A DNA stretch of 64,000 nt from assembly GCF_020382885.2 (NCBI RefSeq), contig NC_058506.1:9092318-9156317 (forward strand), given 5' to 3'. Shown in pieces: positions 13,036 to 23,713 of the stretch; position 1 is the stretch's first letter, and every line of letters begins with the position of its first letter. This DNA is from Scatophagus argus. Taxonomy: Eukaryota; Chordata; Actinopteri; Scatophagidae. The notes beneath the pieces were generated by a model, which was not told where the DNA came from, ran no database searches, and worked only from the letters and a program-made list of their open reading frames with translations. The position numbers and the translations under genes were made by a program.

Positions 13036-13901
13036 ATGCCTGGGTCACTGCTGTCAAACTCCTCTGTGCAGAGATCACCGTTCTTGCTATTGTTGACTGT
13101 ATCTGTATTTGTGCTGCTGGATTCAAGAGAAATTCGCCAAGACCACATTGAGGTAAGGTAGAGATTTTTAGGTTTTTAAAAGATATCTATTAGTTTATTT
13201 ATTGTTCCCTGAATTTCACCAATGAAAATTTGGTCTTAATAGTTTTTTAAATGTACCATAACAACAAATTATATTTTGACTTGTATTTTTCATTTTAATT
13301 TTTCTAACAAATATTTGAAATAGTAGTGAAACTATAGTCCAAAGATAATATCTAGTTTTAAGAGAACTTTAATCAGCATTGGAATAACCGGCATTCATTT
13401 CATAACCAGATTCAGTTCATTCTTTTCCCTTAATAGAAATCAGTATACAGTATTTCATCATCATTTGATGAATTACTTAATAAACTTTGTTTATTTGGCA
13501 CCTTTCATATAGGGTAGAGTAAAGTGTTTTACAGCAGTAAACTGTACAAAGTAAAAGTTTTCAGTTTTGTTTTCATTACTTTGTCAAGCATAGTCCTAAA
13601 ACGCATCCTAATAACACAGTGGAAAATCGAGTGGAAATAATATTTGTTTACACGTTCATAGGGTTTTCTGGATAGTTCCTACCCATCACACCTCATCTCC
13701 AGTCATTTGGGAGCCAATGCTGGACCTGAGGGAGACTTTGCATTTGAATCCAGGGGTGGCCCTTCCTTCCCACAAGTGGAATCTGCATTTATCATGGAGG
13801 ATGAAACACAGACTACTCAAGTGTGGCCGCGTGTAATCCTAGATTATATGAGGCAGCAGTTGAGGTTCAGAGGAAGAACAAAGAAAGGCACAAAAAAATG
13901 A
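13036..13901 (+). CDS. Unrecognised secretory-type protein with basic C-terminal tail, 2 exons, 118 aa
   Basis: Exon 1 is 13036-13152 (39 codons, donor GTAAGG) and exon 2 is 13662-13901 (acceptor after TTCATAG); the junction is phase 0 and open. Residues 16-28 are a strongly hydrophobic core, giving a signal peptide or, less likely, a signal anchor. The middle is Gly/Ser/Pro-rich, with an acidic patch MEDE near residue 93. The last 26 residues start VWPRVILDYMRQQLRF and contain five Arg, four Lys and one Asp. There are no cysteines and no clear dibasic site before the tail. An AATAAA lies at 13934-13939, about 30 nt after the stop, supporting a real transcript. I do not recognise the family. 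A host-defence peptide precursor, a peptide hormone or a lineage-specific secreted protein are all possible; none is shown. Confidence 0.6.
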
Positions 13902-13933
13902 CATGGTTTGAGTTTATTGGATATTGAAAGCAA

Positions 13934-13939
13934 AATAAA
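13934..13939 (+). terminator. Poly(A) signal of the orphan secretory gene
   Basis: AATAAA lies about 30 nt past the stop codon at 13901, in an AT-rich context consistent with a short 3' UTR. Confidence 0.5.
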
Positions 13940-16099
13940 ATATAGTTTAATCTATTAAAATATTAGTGGAATATTGAAGACTGTGCCTGTGAGTTTTTGT
14001 TAGACTTGTTCCACAATACCACCTATCCACTATTCATATGTAATTATAAGGATATCAGTGCTATTAACAAGGAGTTCGAGGTAGCCTGACCCTAAACCAG
14101 TTGCTGTATATAAAACGCTATAATATAGAACCTCTTGGTAGATATTTTTACGGTAACGTTAAGTGAAATAGTTAAAAGCCCAGTCAAACACACCAGGTGT
14201 TTTGTGAGCAAACATAATTTTTCTAATTTAGTCCACCTTCAGCAACATAAATGTCATACTTGAAAGCACTACTAAATCAAATATCAATATATTTATTGTT
14301 TTATTCATCGTTGTTTTTTCTTTTTGGTGAAACAGTCTCTTGAAGGACAGGTTAATTTTTTTTTCAAAGTCTGTCTCACGCATACAGTACATGTTTACAT
14401 TGTGAAAAGAGTTATTATTTGCTGTAATAATTTTGTCCATACTGGCCTTGAAGAGATTCTTCTCCAACGTGGTTCGTGTAAAGGTGTGGGACAACAGGCT
14501 TCAGCAGTGTGGATAAGACAAACCAAGTGTTTATCTTATAAAGTTACAGTCTTTTGAGTAGGCTACAAGTTCTTGTTTTCTGTTGCTTATCCTCAACTGC
14601 TGCCCCAGCTCAGCACAGAAACACTGTTTGAGGAAATACAAAAAGCTATTTTCATACTCTGGAAAATGTTCTCTTGATTCATCTAAGTCAGTGTGATGAA
14701 GCCTCATATTATCTTCAAATAAACATCAGGATATATTTTTCACAGAATGAACACTGTGGATTTTGTCTCTGGTCACCTACATTGAAATTGCTTTAAAAGG
14801 GATCACTTTGGGCTGAGTATGAACCAAAAATATCTCCCTTAATGTCAGCATGCATGTTTAAAGACTTAAAAAATTGCCAGCCTATCCTCTAAAAATGGAT
14901 GTGCAAAAAATGGAAATATTCACATTGAAAAGTCCTTTTCAAAGATCTAATTCTGGCTTGTTGCTTCTATTGTTGCTGCCAGTGGAGCGAATTCTACAGA
15001 CTGTTGCAAGATGTTTGCCTATAATGAGATTGAGTGTGAAGTTGGCACAATTAACTTTACATTTAAATACACGTTACACATTACTGTAACGTCAACATCT
15101 TAAACCCAAAACCCATGATGTGTAACAAAATATTGATCACACTCACAACATTTTATCTTAAATTGCAGTAGAGATATAAAAAGCCTTCAAAAGTAGCAAC
15201 AATGTCCAAATGAATTTGGAGAAATTAAAATGAAAATTACTGATAAAATTCTGATGCGCACTTCATGCCAGTTGGTGGCAGTAACTCCTCGTTTGATGTT
15301 TGGCTACTGTCGCAAAAAAAATCAAGAAGAAAACAAGGAACCAGAAGAAGTAGAAGAAGTCGAGGACCATCCCTGCTGAGAATACATAAGGTATCAATAT
15401 ATTCGGTTATGTTGTACTGTATCGATGGTAGTTAAGCTGTCAAGAGAACGATTATTCTGATGTAGAAAACGAATGGTCTCTCAACATAAGACGGACCGGA
15501 ATGTTACATTTCTTGTTAGCTAACGTAGCCTGTTAGCTAACACCAGCAGCCTCGCTAACATTAGCTAAGTAACGTACATTTATTACATGCGTTATTATTC
15601 CATTTACTTAAACTAGAGAAGAAACTCTGTTACCCCTCATTATGCTGCGGTTTTTAAAAATTCCAAATCTTTTGGTTATTTGAGCGTCCTACGACTCCTC
15701 TAACTGCTGTGCAAGACAAAGACCTAATTTACTAGCTAGCCGTTTCTCTAGCATCTCATTATCTTAGTATCCTCATCTTGTAGCTACTGTTCCTTTCCGT
15801 ATTACTCCACGAGCGTGTGAATTATAAAATCCAGGAGCACAAACTTTCTCTTAAAGTTATATTTGAGTTTGCGTCACAAATCGCTAGCAAGTGACGTCTT
15901 CATCTTGTTAACACGCTTACTTGGCTACATGCAGTCTCATTGTAATCCTGCTATGCCAGGAAATGAGCAAGTTTAGCCTCACCATGTAAGTTAGCATATT
16001 TTTTTATCCTTTTTTTTTTTAACAACGATTGTTCTCTCAGTGATGGCTTCTGGCACATAGCACATCGTGACTTAATTTTGCTTTTCTCTCTGCTTGAAG
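13940..16099. other. Intergenic DNA and srrt 5' UTR region
   Basis: From 13940 to about 15250 the sequence is AT-rich with no recognised gene. From about 15290 a purine-rich AAGAAG run appears, with a donor-like site after about 15390 (ACATAAG then GTATCA), a possible srrt 5' UTR exon. Between 15516 and 15575 there are repeated TTAGCTAAC / GCTAACATTAGC motifs. Positions are approximate and transcription was not demonstrated. Confidence 0.3.
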
Positions 16100-19000
16100 A
16101 TGGGAGACAGCGATGATGAATACGATCGCAGGAGAAGGGACAAATTCAGGCGTGAGAGAAGTGACTATGACCGTTCAAGAGAGAGAGAAGACAGACGCAG
16201 AGATGACTGGAACGACAGGTGAGAAGCAGAGACGTGGGGAAACTCAGAGGCCTAAACTAACTAAATGATTTGCAGGTTAAACTCTGTGTTTATTTCCTAT
16301 TAAATGTTTCCTGAAATCAATCTCCCAGGGAGTGGGACAGGGGGAGGGAACGGCGTAGCCGCGGAGAATACCGGGATTATGACAGAGGTCGCAGGGAAAG
16401 ATTCACCCCTCCAAGGCACGACATGAGTCCCCAGCAGAAACGCATGAGAAGAGATTGGTGAGATTAGCAACAACACTAATGTACGGTCTGTGCACCCGGT
16501 GTCTGCTGCTGCCTAAACTCTTTCATCTGTCACTGACAGGGATGACCATGGTGGAGACCCTTATCGTGGAGGATATGACTTGGGTTATGGTGGTGGAGGG
16601 GGGCCCAGCTATGGCCCACCACAGCACTGGGGCCATCCTGACTTGCATTTAATGCAACCTCATCATGGCATCCCCATTCAGGCAAGGTGAGAAAAGGAGT
16701 CACGGTGGATTGAGCCTGAGTTTTGAAGTTAAATGTTGTATTAAGAATTCCACATTAGCTTTTTAATTGTTCTCAAAACTATTAGAAATAAAAATCTGCT
16801 AGTTTTGCTGGCCTGTCCAAACCTCCATCCAACTTGTTTCTCTTCCTTTAGGCTTGGCAACATCCATGACATGGATTTGGGACCACCCCCTCCCATAATG
16901 AAGAGCTTTAAAGAGTTCCTGCTGTCCTTGGATGATTCTGTGGATGAGACTGAGGCTGTCAAACGCTATAATGAGTACAAGATCGACTTCCGCCGACAGC
17001 AGATGCAGGAATTCTTCTTGGCCCATAAAGATGAAGAGTGGTACGATCTCAGTTGTTATAGTCCTTTAATCTGTGATTGTCATCACCGCATCTTTAAAGT
17101 TCCTCACCTTTGGCTTATAGATTTAATTGCTGTTTTGATAATGCTTAGTATTATATTGTAATAATATTAGATTATACTCTGTCTTAAGCCTTTTAATGTG
17201 CTTCAGGTACTTAGTGGAACAAGGTCCACAATCAGTTTGTTACTAATGACTTTTGAAAAAGGAAGAAAATCAACCCAAACTCAACCTTAGTGCACATATT
17301 ATTGTTTTGTTTGACTATAAATGTGCTGTAGGAGTTTGGACAGGGTTCCTCAGGTGTTACTAAAACGTATGTCTGATAATGTGACTGAACAGGTCAGACA
17401 TTATTAAGTGTACACATAGAACTACAACAACCCTACTTTCTTCATTAAGTTCTGCAGTCAAAAGTAAAGGCAATTGTCTCCAAATTCTATTCACAGTCAT
17501 CCTCATTCTTTGGGTGGATTTTCTTTCTCTTATTTGGCAACTGAACCTTTCCAATATTCACAGTTGTATAATGCCTGTTAATGCTTGTTACACTTGTTTC
17601 ACAGGTATCATGCAAAATTGTTCTGTTCTGACATAACCAGTCCTTTCCCCCTTCAATCCCACTACTTCGTTGACAGCGTGTTTTGAAGATGAGAAAAAGT
17701 GGAACTCATCAGCAGGAATCGGTCTTAGACAGCAAGGGCATGCACTGCGCACAATGCAGTTGCTCTTAGACACACAGTATGAGGGAACTTAGATAGACAG
17801 TCAAGCAGTGTTCCGCACGTGGAGATTTTTTTTTTCTTGTTTTATGCTTTTTCTACACTATTTTCTTTTTATGTTCGGATCAAATCGAATCCCAAAACCG
17901 AATTTGTGTGTATACAGACACACCAATGTGAAGTGGAGCGCATTTTCACAGAAGAGACCCCTTCTCTGTATTTATTTGTTAATAAACTGGCAGAACAAAA
18001 GGTAACTGTAGTCTACTCAATGATCAACATTTTTGATGTGAAATTCTGAATATGTGAATGCTTAATTTTATAATCTCGTTATTGTGTTTTCTCTTATTTT
18101 TTGGTGAGTTCATCTCAAACTCAAATAATGTGCAGTAATTAGCTACACTAATCACAAGGTCACGACACACATACACTGAAAATCCAAACACAAGAAGTAG
18201 GTTATACAAAACACAGAAATCACAGTCTGAATTATGGTAGTCTGACAACACACTTAAATTCCACTGAATGAATTTAGAATTTTTAACTTTTCCCAATAAA
18301 CAACTCAAACATCTGGATTAAAAATGTCTTATGTGTTGAAAATATGTTAAAAAGAAATTGTAATATGCAAATCATAATTCTCAGTGACATTGTGTGACAC
18401 ACCACAGTGTCAATATAGATATATAATATGCCTTTGTTCTCTAACTTTTGCCTCCCATTCATCCCAACCCCCGCCATTCCCTCCCAACTATTTTGTGGAC
18501 CCCAACTCTGAAAACAGGTTCAGGTCCAAGTATCATCCAGATGAGGCTAGCCGACTTAAGGCAGAGGCCCAGGGCGCACTGCACAACCGTCTGAATGTCT
18601 TCATGTTTCTGATGGAGAATGGCTGGTTTGATAATGTCTCCTTGGACATTGAACAGACCCCAGCCATCATCAAGGTTCTGGATGCAGGTGAGACTTCAGA
18701 ATAATTTAAAGATTAATGGTGATATTTGGAGTTATTGTTGTTTTTGTCTGCGTTGCATTTCTGTTATCCTTTTAAAAAAAATAACAGAATAATGAATACT
18801 GGATAGTACCTAAAGACATGGTTGTCAGCTGTAGAATGTTGAACAGTATTTCACCTTGCTCGCCCTCAGCTGTGATAAAGATGGAGGGAGGGACAGATCA
18901 TGATCTTCGCATCTTGGACCTCCCATCAGAAGAAGAGGAAGAAAGGGAGAAGTCTGTGTCTCTTTCAGGGGGTGCTGAACCCCCGAAGAGAGAAGACCTC

Positions 19001-22000
19001 AAAGCCTTGGATGGTGACCGCAAACTTTCATTGGAGAAGGACAAAAATGAAAAGGTATGCTTTGTTCTCTGTCAGTGTTTGGCAGGCAGTAGAGATGTCA
19101 CGGTGCTGTGTTGATGACAGTAAACTGTGCCACAGGAGGCGAGTGACTTTGCCAGCTTAGATAGAGCTGCTGCAGCTGAAGGGGAGGCTGTGAAAGATGA
19201 GGCAGAGAAAGAAGCCGCCAAAGAAGAGAAGATGCCTGAGCCCAAGAAGGTAAGTGTTGCTTCCATTATTGAAATTATTTGCTAACAGTGATCCAAATTT
19301 CCCTCACTGTTCTCATTTTTATTTATCAGCCGAGAAGAAAGAGGAAGCGCAGCGGAGACAGCGATGATGAAGGCAGCGCCTCTGAGAGTGACTCTGATTC
19401 TGATTCAGACTCCAATTCCAACTGCTCTGATAAACCTCTGAAGAAGGAAGAGGTGGGAGATAAGGATGAGGAGGAAGATGAGGGTGAAGGTGACGAATAA
19501 AATTCATAAAGCCAGAGTTTGATTTTCACACAGACTATATCGTGTCTTTGCTGCCAGTATTCGTAATTCAAAGAGTTGTTCTCACCACTTTGTCTCTTGG
19601 AATTCAGAAGAGGAGAAACCAAAGGAGAATGCTGAAGAGGACAAGAAAGAAGAAAAGAAGCCTAAAGATGACTCTCCCAGACCACGGCCCCTCCACAGGA
19701 CTTTCTCTCTCTTCATGAGGAGCATCGCTCCCACCATTTCCAAGGCTGAGATTATTGCTGTGAGTTGAAAATAGGTGGCAATGTGGCCCAAGAGACTTAA
19801 GCTCCCTGAAGGCACAGAGTAACTTGTGTCTTTGTTGAAACTAAACGTGCTCATCTGTTTTTCTCTCTCAGCTTTGCCGGCGTTTTCCTGGCTTTCTGCG
19901 TGTTTGCTTGTCTGACCCCCACCCAGAACGCAGGTTGGTTTAAAAAAAAAAAAAAGAGAACATGCACTCTGTTCATTTCTTACTCTGATGTCTGTTGGAC
20001 TCACATTGTGTGAAGCAAAACACTACACACAATTACACAGTTGTGTTTAAACAAACCCTGTGCTGCTGCAGGTTTTTTCGACGTTGCTGGGTGACGTTTG
20101 ACCGTAGTGTCAACATCAAAGAAGTTTGCTGGAACCTTCAGAATATTCGAGTAAGTGTGCCAGTCTTAGCTGTTGATGCTCCTGTTTACAAGTTATAATA
20201 TGCAGCATAGAATGTGTTTCAGAGCCACAAATGTGTTTATTGTCATTATGATGCTTAACATAACTTACAGTAGGTTATCTGTTCATTTATTATTTCTGTG
20301 TTGCCTATTTTTGGCAGTGAATTACTGATATTTGATATACGTAAAGCAAAACATGTTGCTGGGACATTATTTCATCTTTTATGATTCAAGCCTGAACACT
20401 AATGTAGGCTGCATTTCTGTTCCCCCTCTTTCATTTTATTGCATCATGTTGAATTGACCTTTTTTGCCAGTGAATCAATGCTGCAGTGAAAGCTGCTGTA
20501 TTTAACTAAATCTTAGCTCATCTCAACATGTTGCACTTAAGGGACTCTTGGTTAGTCCTTTGCACATATCTTTATTGCTTGTGTAATCTCCTAAATAGCA
20601 CTTGAGGCTGTTTAAAACCCTATTTGACTCTCTACAGCTGCGAGACTGTGAGCTGGCACCAGGGGTGAACAGGGACCTTGCCCGGAGGGTGCGTAATGTT
20701 AACGGCATCACTCAGCACAAGCAGGTGCTCCGCAATGACATCAAGCTGGCTGCCAAGCTCATTCATGCCTTGGACGAGAAGGGAGACCTGTGGGCTAACA
20801 AGTTCCAGGAAGAGGGGCAGAGCACAGAGGTATAGTCCTGAACTGTCAACTTCATGGATTTGCATACGTGTGGATTGTTCTGATGTGTACTTGTATTCAT
20901 TTATGTGTGGTTTCTGATTTTAAAAGTTGCCAGCTCAGAACCCCATCTTGAAGAATATCACAGATTACCTGATAGAGGAGGTGAGTGCTGAGGAGGAGGA
21001 GCTCTTGGGCTCCGGGAGTGGGATGGATCCTGAGGAGAGTGCCAAGGAGGGAAACCCTGCAGAGATGACTGTGGAGAAGGATGACAAACTCGCCAAGGTT
21101 TGACTTTTGCAGTTATGAGTATAAATGCAGCGTAATTACCTATACAAACAATGCATTATATATCCTTTTATATTTGTTGTATTTTCTGTCATTCAGACAG
21201 CTGACTGAAACCAGCTAGTTAGTTAGCTACTTGGTACATAAAGATAATAATAATATTTTTACATCCAGTCTAAAGTTCCTTCCCCTTGCTCCAGGTTTTG
21301 GATCGTCTCATCTTGTATCTACGTATCGTGCACTCAATTGACTACTACAACACCTGTGAATACCCCAGTGAGGATGAAATGCCTAATCGCTGTGGCATGA
21401 TCCATGTACGTGGACCCATCCCTCCCAACCGCATCACACATGGCGAAGGTCAGTGCGTGTCCCTTATTTGTTTTTTTAACATGGAGGAGTCAGTATGTGG
21501 ATTGTGTAACAGTAACTTGTGTGCTGGAGTTGGAAAAACACTCTTATAACTCTTTGCTAGTTAAACATTAGCTGTGTTTAAACTAAAGTTTTCAGTTTTT
21601 GCCTGCAGGCTCTCAGACGAATTTGCTGCAGTTTCAGAACAACTTAAACATCAAATTTTGCACATTTTAGATGTTTGTATGTTACACTTGCACATGTAAT
21701 GAGGTACTGGCAGCTTGATAAAAATGGACCTTAGTTTAATGTATCAGAAACACATCTTCACATCTGTCTCATTTGTCTGGTAACTTTAAAGTGCAACAAT
21801 GGCAGAAGATGATGGAGGAGAAGCTGAGTCCCTTGTTTAGTTTAAAAGAAATCCTGTCTGAAGAAGAGGCAGCCAAGATGGGCCGCAAAGATCCTGAGGA
21901 TGAGGTTGAGAAGTTTGTCTCTGCCAACACTCAAGAGCTTGGAAAGGACAAATGGCTCTGCCCGCTAAGTGGCAAGAAGTTTAAAGTGAGTGCGTTTTTT

Positions 22001-23046
22001 TTTTTTTAAGTATTCAAAACTGTGCAACACATTAAGATGTTTCTGATTTTTGACTAAAAGTCTTTGGGACCTCTTGATGATTTCTTGGTTGTAGTGACAA
22101 TATGTACATTACCTCTAAAACATTTCGACATTTACTGTTTTGTTGCTTGATTATAATGCAACACCTTCTGCATTTCAATTTAATTTCAAGGGCCCGGAGT
22201 TTGTGCGGAAGCACATCCTGAACAAACATGGGGACAAAATTGAAGAAGTGAAAAAGGAAGTGGCGTTTTTTAACAATTTCCTGATGGATGCCAAGAGGCC
22301 GTCACTGCCAGAGATGAAGCTTCCTCCTCTTCCAGGGCCAGGTCAAGGTAGGTACAACATTCCTATCAACCCAGATGCTTATAATGGGAGGATTTTAGTT
22401 CTTCAGCAAGGACTGACTAAATAAATGGATCAGTACACTGAAGCTTTAGTAATGAAATCATATTTTGCCCATTATGCCATTTTTTTTAATTTTATTTTTA
22501 TTTTTTTTTGTTTGTTTGTTCCTACAGGTTTGCTTTCTCCCACCATGCCATTTCCTCCTCAAGGTCCTCAGGGTCCAATGGGCTTCGGACAGCCTCGTCC
22601 ACCGCTGATGGGCTATGGTGGTGTGTTCTCTGACCTTACTTTTATGTGCGCTGATGAATGAAAATGTGTTTGTCAGTCAGACTGCTGCTTTTCCACTGAG
22701 TTTGACTCCTTTCCAACAGGTGCACCGCCTTACCCACCAAACCAATACGGAGGAGGCCGAGGCAACTATGACAACTTCCGCGGGCAAGGGGGCTACCTGG
22801 GGAAGCCGCGCAACATCAGGTGAGAGAGCTGTGCGAGCTTTATTTTGATACAAGCTTTTTCGTTTTGTTTTTTTTTGCAATAGGACAATTGTGAACCTTT
22901 TTTCAATAACCCCTTCTGTTCTTTCCTGTTTTTTTTTTTTTTTTTCTCCTTGCACCCTCAACCATCTCAGAATGTCACGGGGTGATCCACGCAACATCAT
23001 TGAATATCGTGACCTGGATGCACCAGATGATATGGACTTCTTTTAG
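16100..23046 (+). CDS. srrt: Serrate RNA effector molecule (ARS2), 19 coding exons, 880 aa
   Basis: Exons: 16100-16218, 16329-16457, 16540-16686, 16852-17040, 18518-18687, 18870-19054, 19136-19249, 19330-19489, 19608-19759, 19872-19933, 20072-20150, 20638-20829, 20927-21097, 21295-21448, 21792-21985, 22191-22347, 22528-22620, 22720-22819, 22971-23046. All are in phase; human SRRT is about 876 aa. The start [15 protein letters not shown] is the family start. Then come an Arg/Asp-rich N-terminus, the conserved block ending AHKDEEW, an acidic Ser/Glu-rich linker, an RRM-like block ([12 protein letters not shown]), NGITQHK, a C2H2-like finger (CPLSGKKF then HILNKH) and the acidic end [12 protein letters not shown]2 is nuclear; its C-terminus contacts the cap-binding complex and it routes capped transcripts to miRNA processing, 3' end formation or decay. 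The donor of exon 4 (GTACGA) is weak, but its phase is supported by the protein. Confidence 0.96.
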
Positions 23047-23191
23047 AAGGTTGACTCGGTCCTTTCGGTGTTCATGCTTCACCAGTGTTGTGTTCTGCTT
23101 GCTTTCTGCAATAGGTTAGATGAATTCTTTACCTAATATTTTTTTGTAATTATTATGCAATTAGAACAAACTTCTGATGAACTGCCTCCTC

Positions 23192-23197
23192 AATAAA
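23192..23197 (+). terminator. srrt: srrt poly(A) signal
   Basis: AATAAA lies about 146 nt after the srrt stop codon, giving a short 3' UTR. It lies about 520 bp from the stop codon of the convergent mogat3 gene. Confidence 0.7.
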
Positions 23198-23713
23198 GTT
23201 GATCTAACTGCATTTGTAATTTTTCAGTGATTTATTAAATGAAATCAGATTGTCTGACTTAAAGCTGATCAGAGAAACGGATACAGGAAAACAGTCGGTC
23301 AGACTTCAGAAGTTAAGATTCTGATGAAGAAATCCATCCCATCTTCCTTCTGGTGGAGAAATTGATGCAGACAGTTGCCCTCTGCTGGGTAAACTTTTGA
23401 ATTGCACTTGCATGTATCCTACTTCGAAATGGGAAATTCAGAAGCCCTCCAGTGAAAAAATATGCATTTATTTTTTTTTTGTATTTATTATTTGACTTGT
23501 TCTGCCTTTTCATCACACATCTTTAGATGGCCTCCGGGTGTAATCACATTAAAATGGGTTCATGACAAATATATTCATGCTGAGTGTTTTCGCTGCTTTG
23601 TGAACACAGCATTCTCACAAAGCGGGCGTCGGCTTTCACAGCATCCATGTTAAATAATGAAAACACCTACAGGGACGAAGCCCTGTTAACAGTTCATATA
23701 GAAGAGAAATGTC
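23198..23713. other. Convergent srrt / mogat3 intergenic gap
   Basis: Contains the end of the srrt 3' UTR and, on the minus strand, the mogat3 3' UTR. No separate gene is seen. The short gap means the two 3' UTRs could overlap if either poly(A) site is bypassed. Confidence 0.5.

Noticed and set aside
19582-20004. 140-codon minus-strand frame
   Set aside because: Antisense to srrt exons 9 and 10; no splice or family signal.
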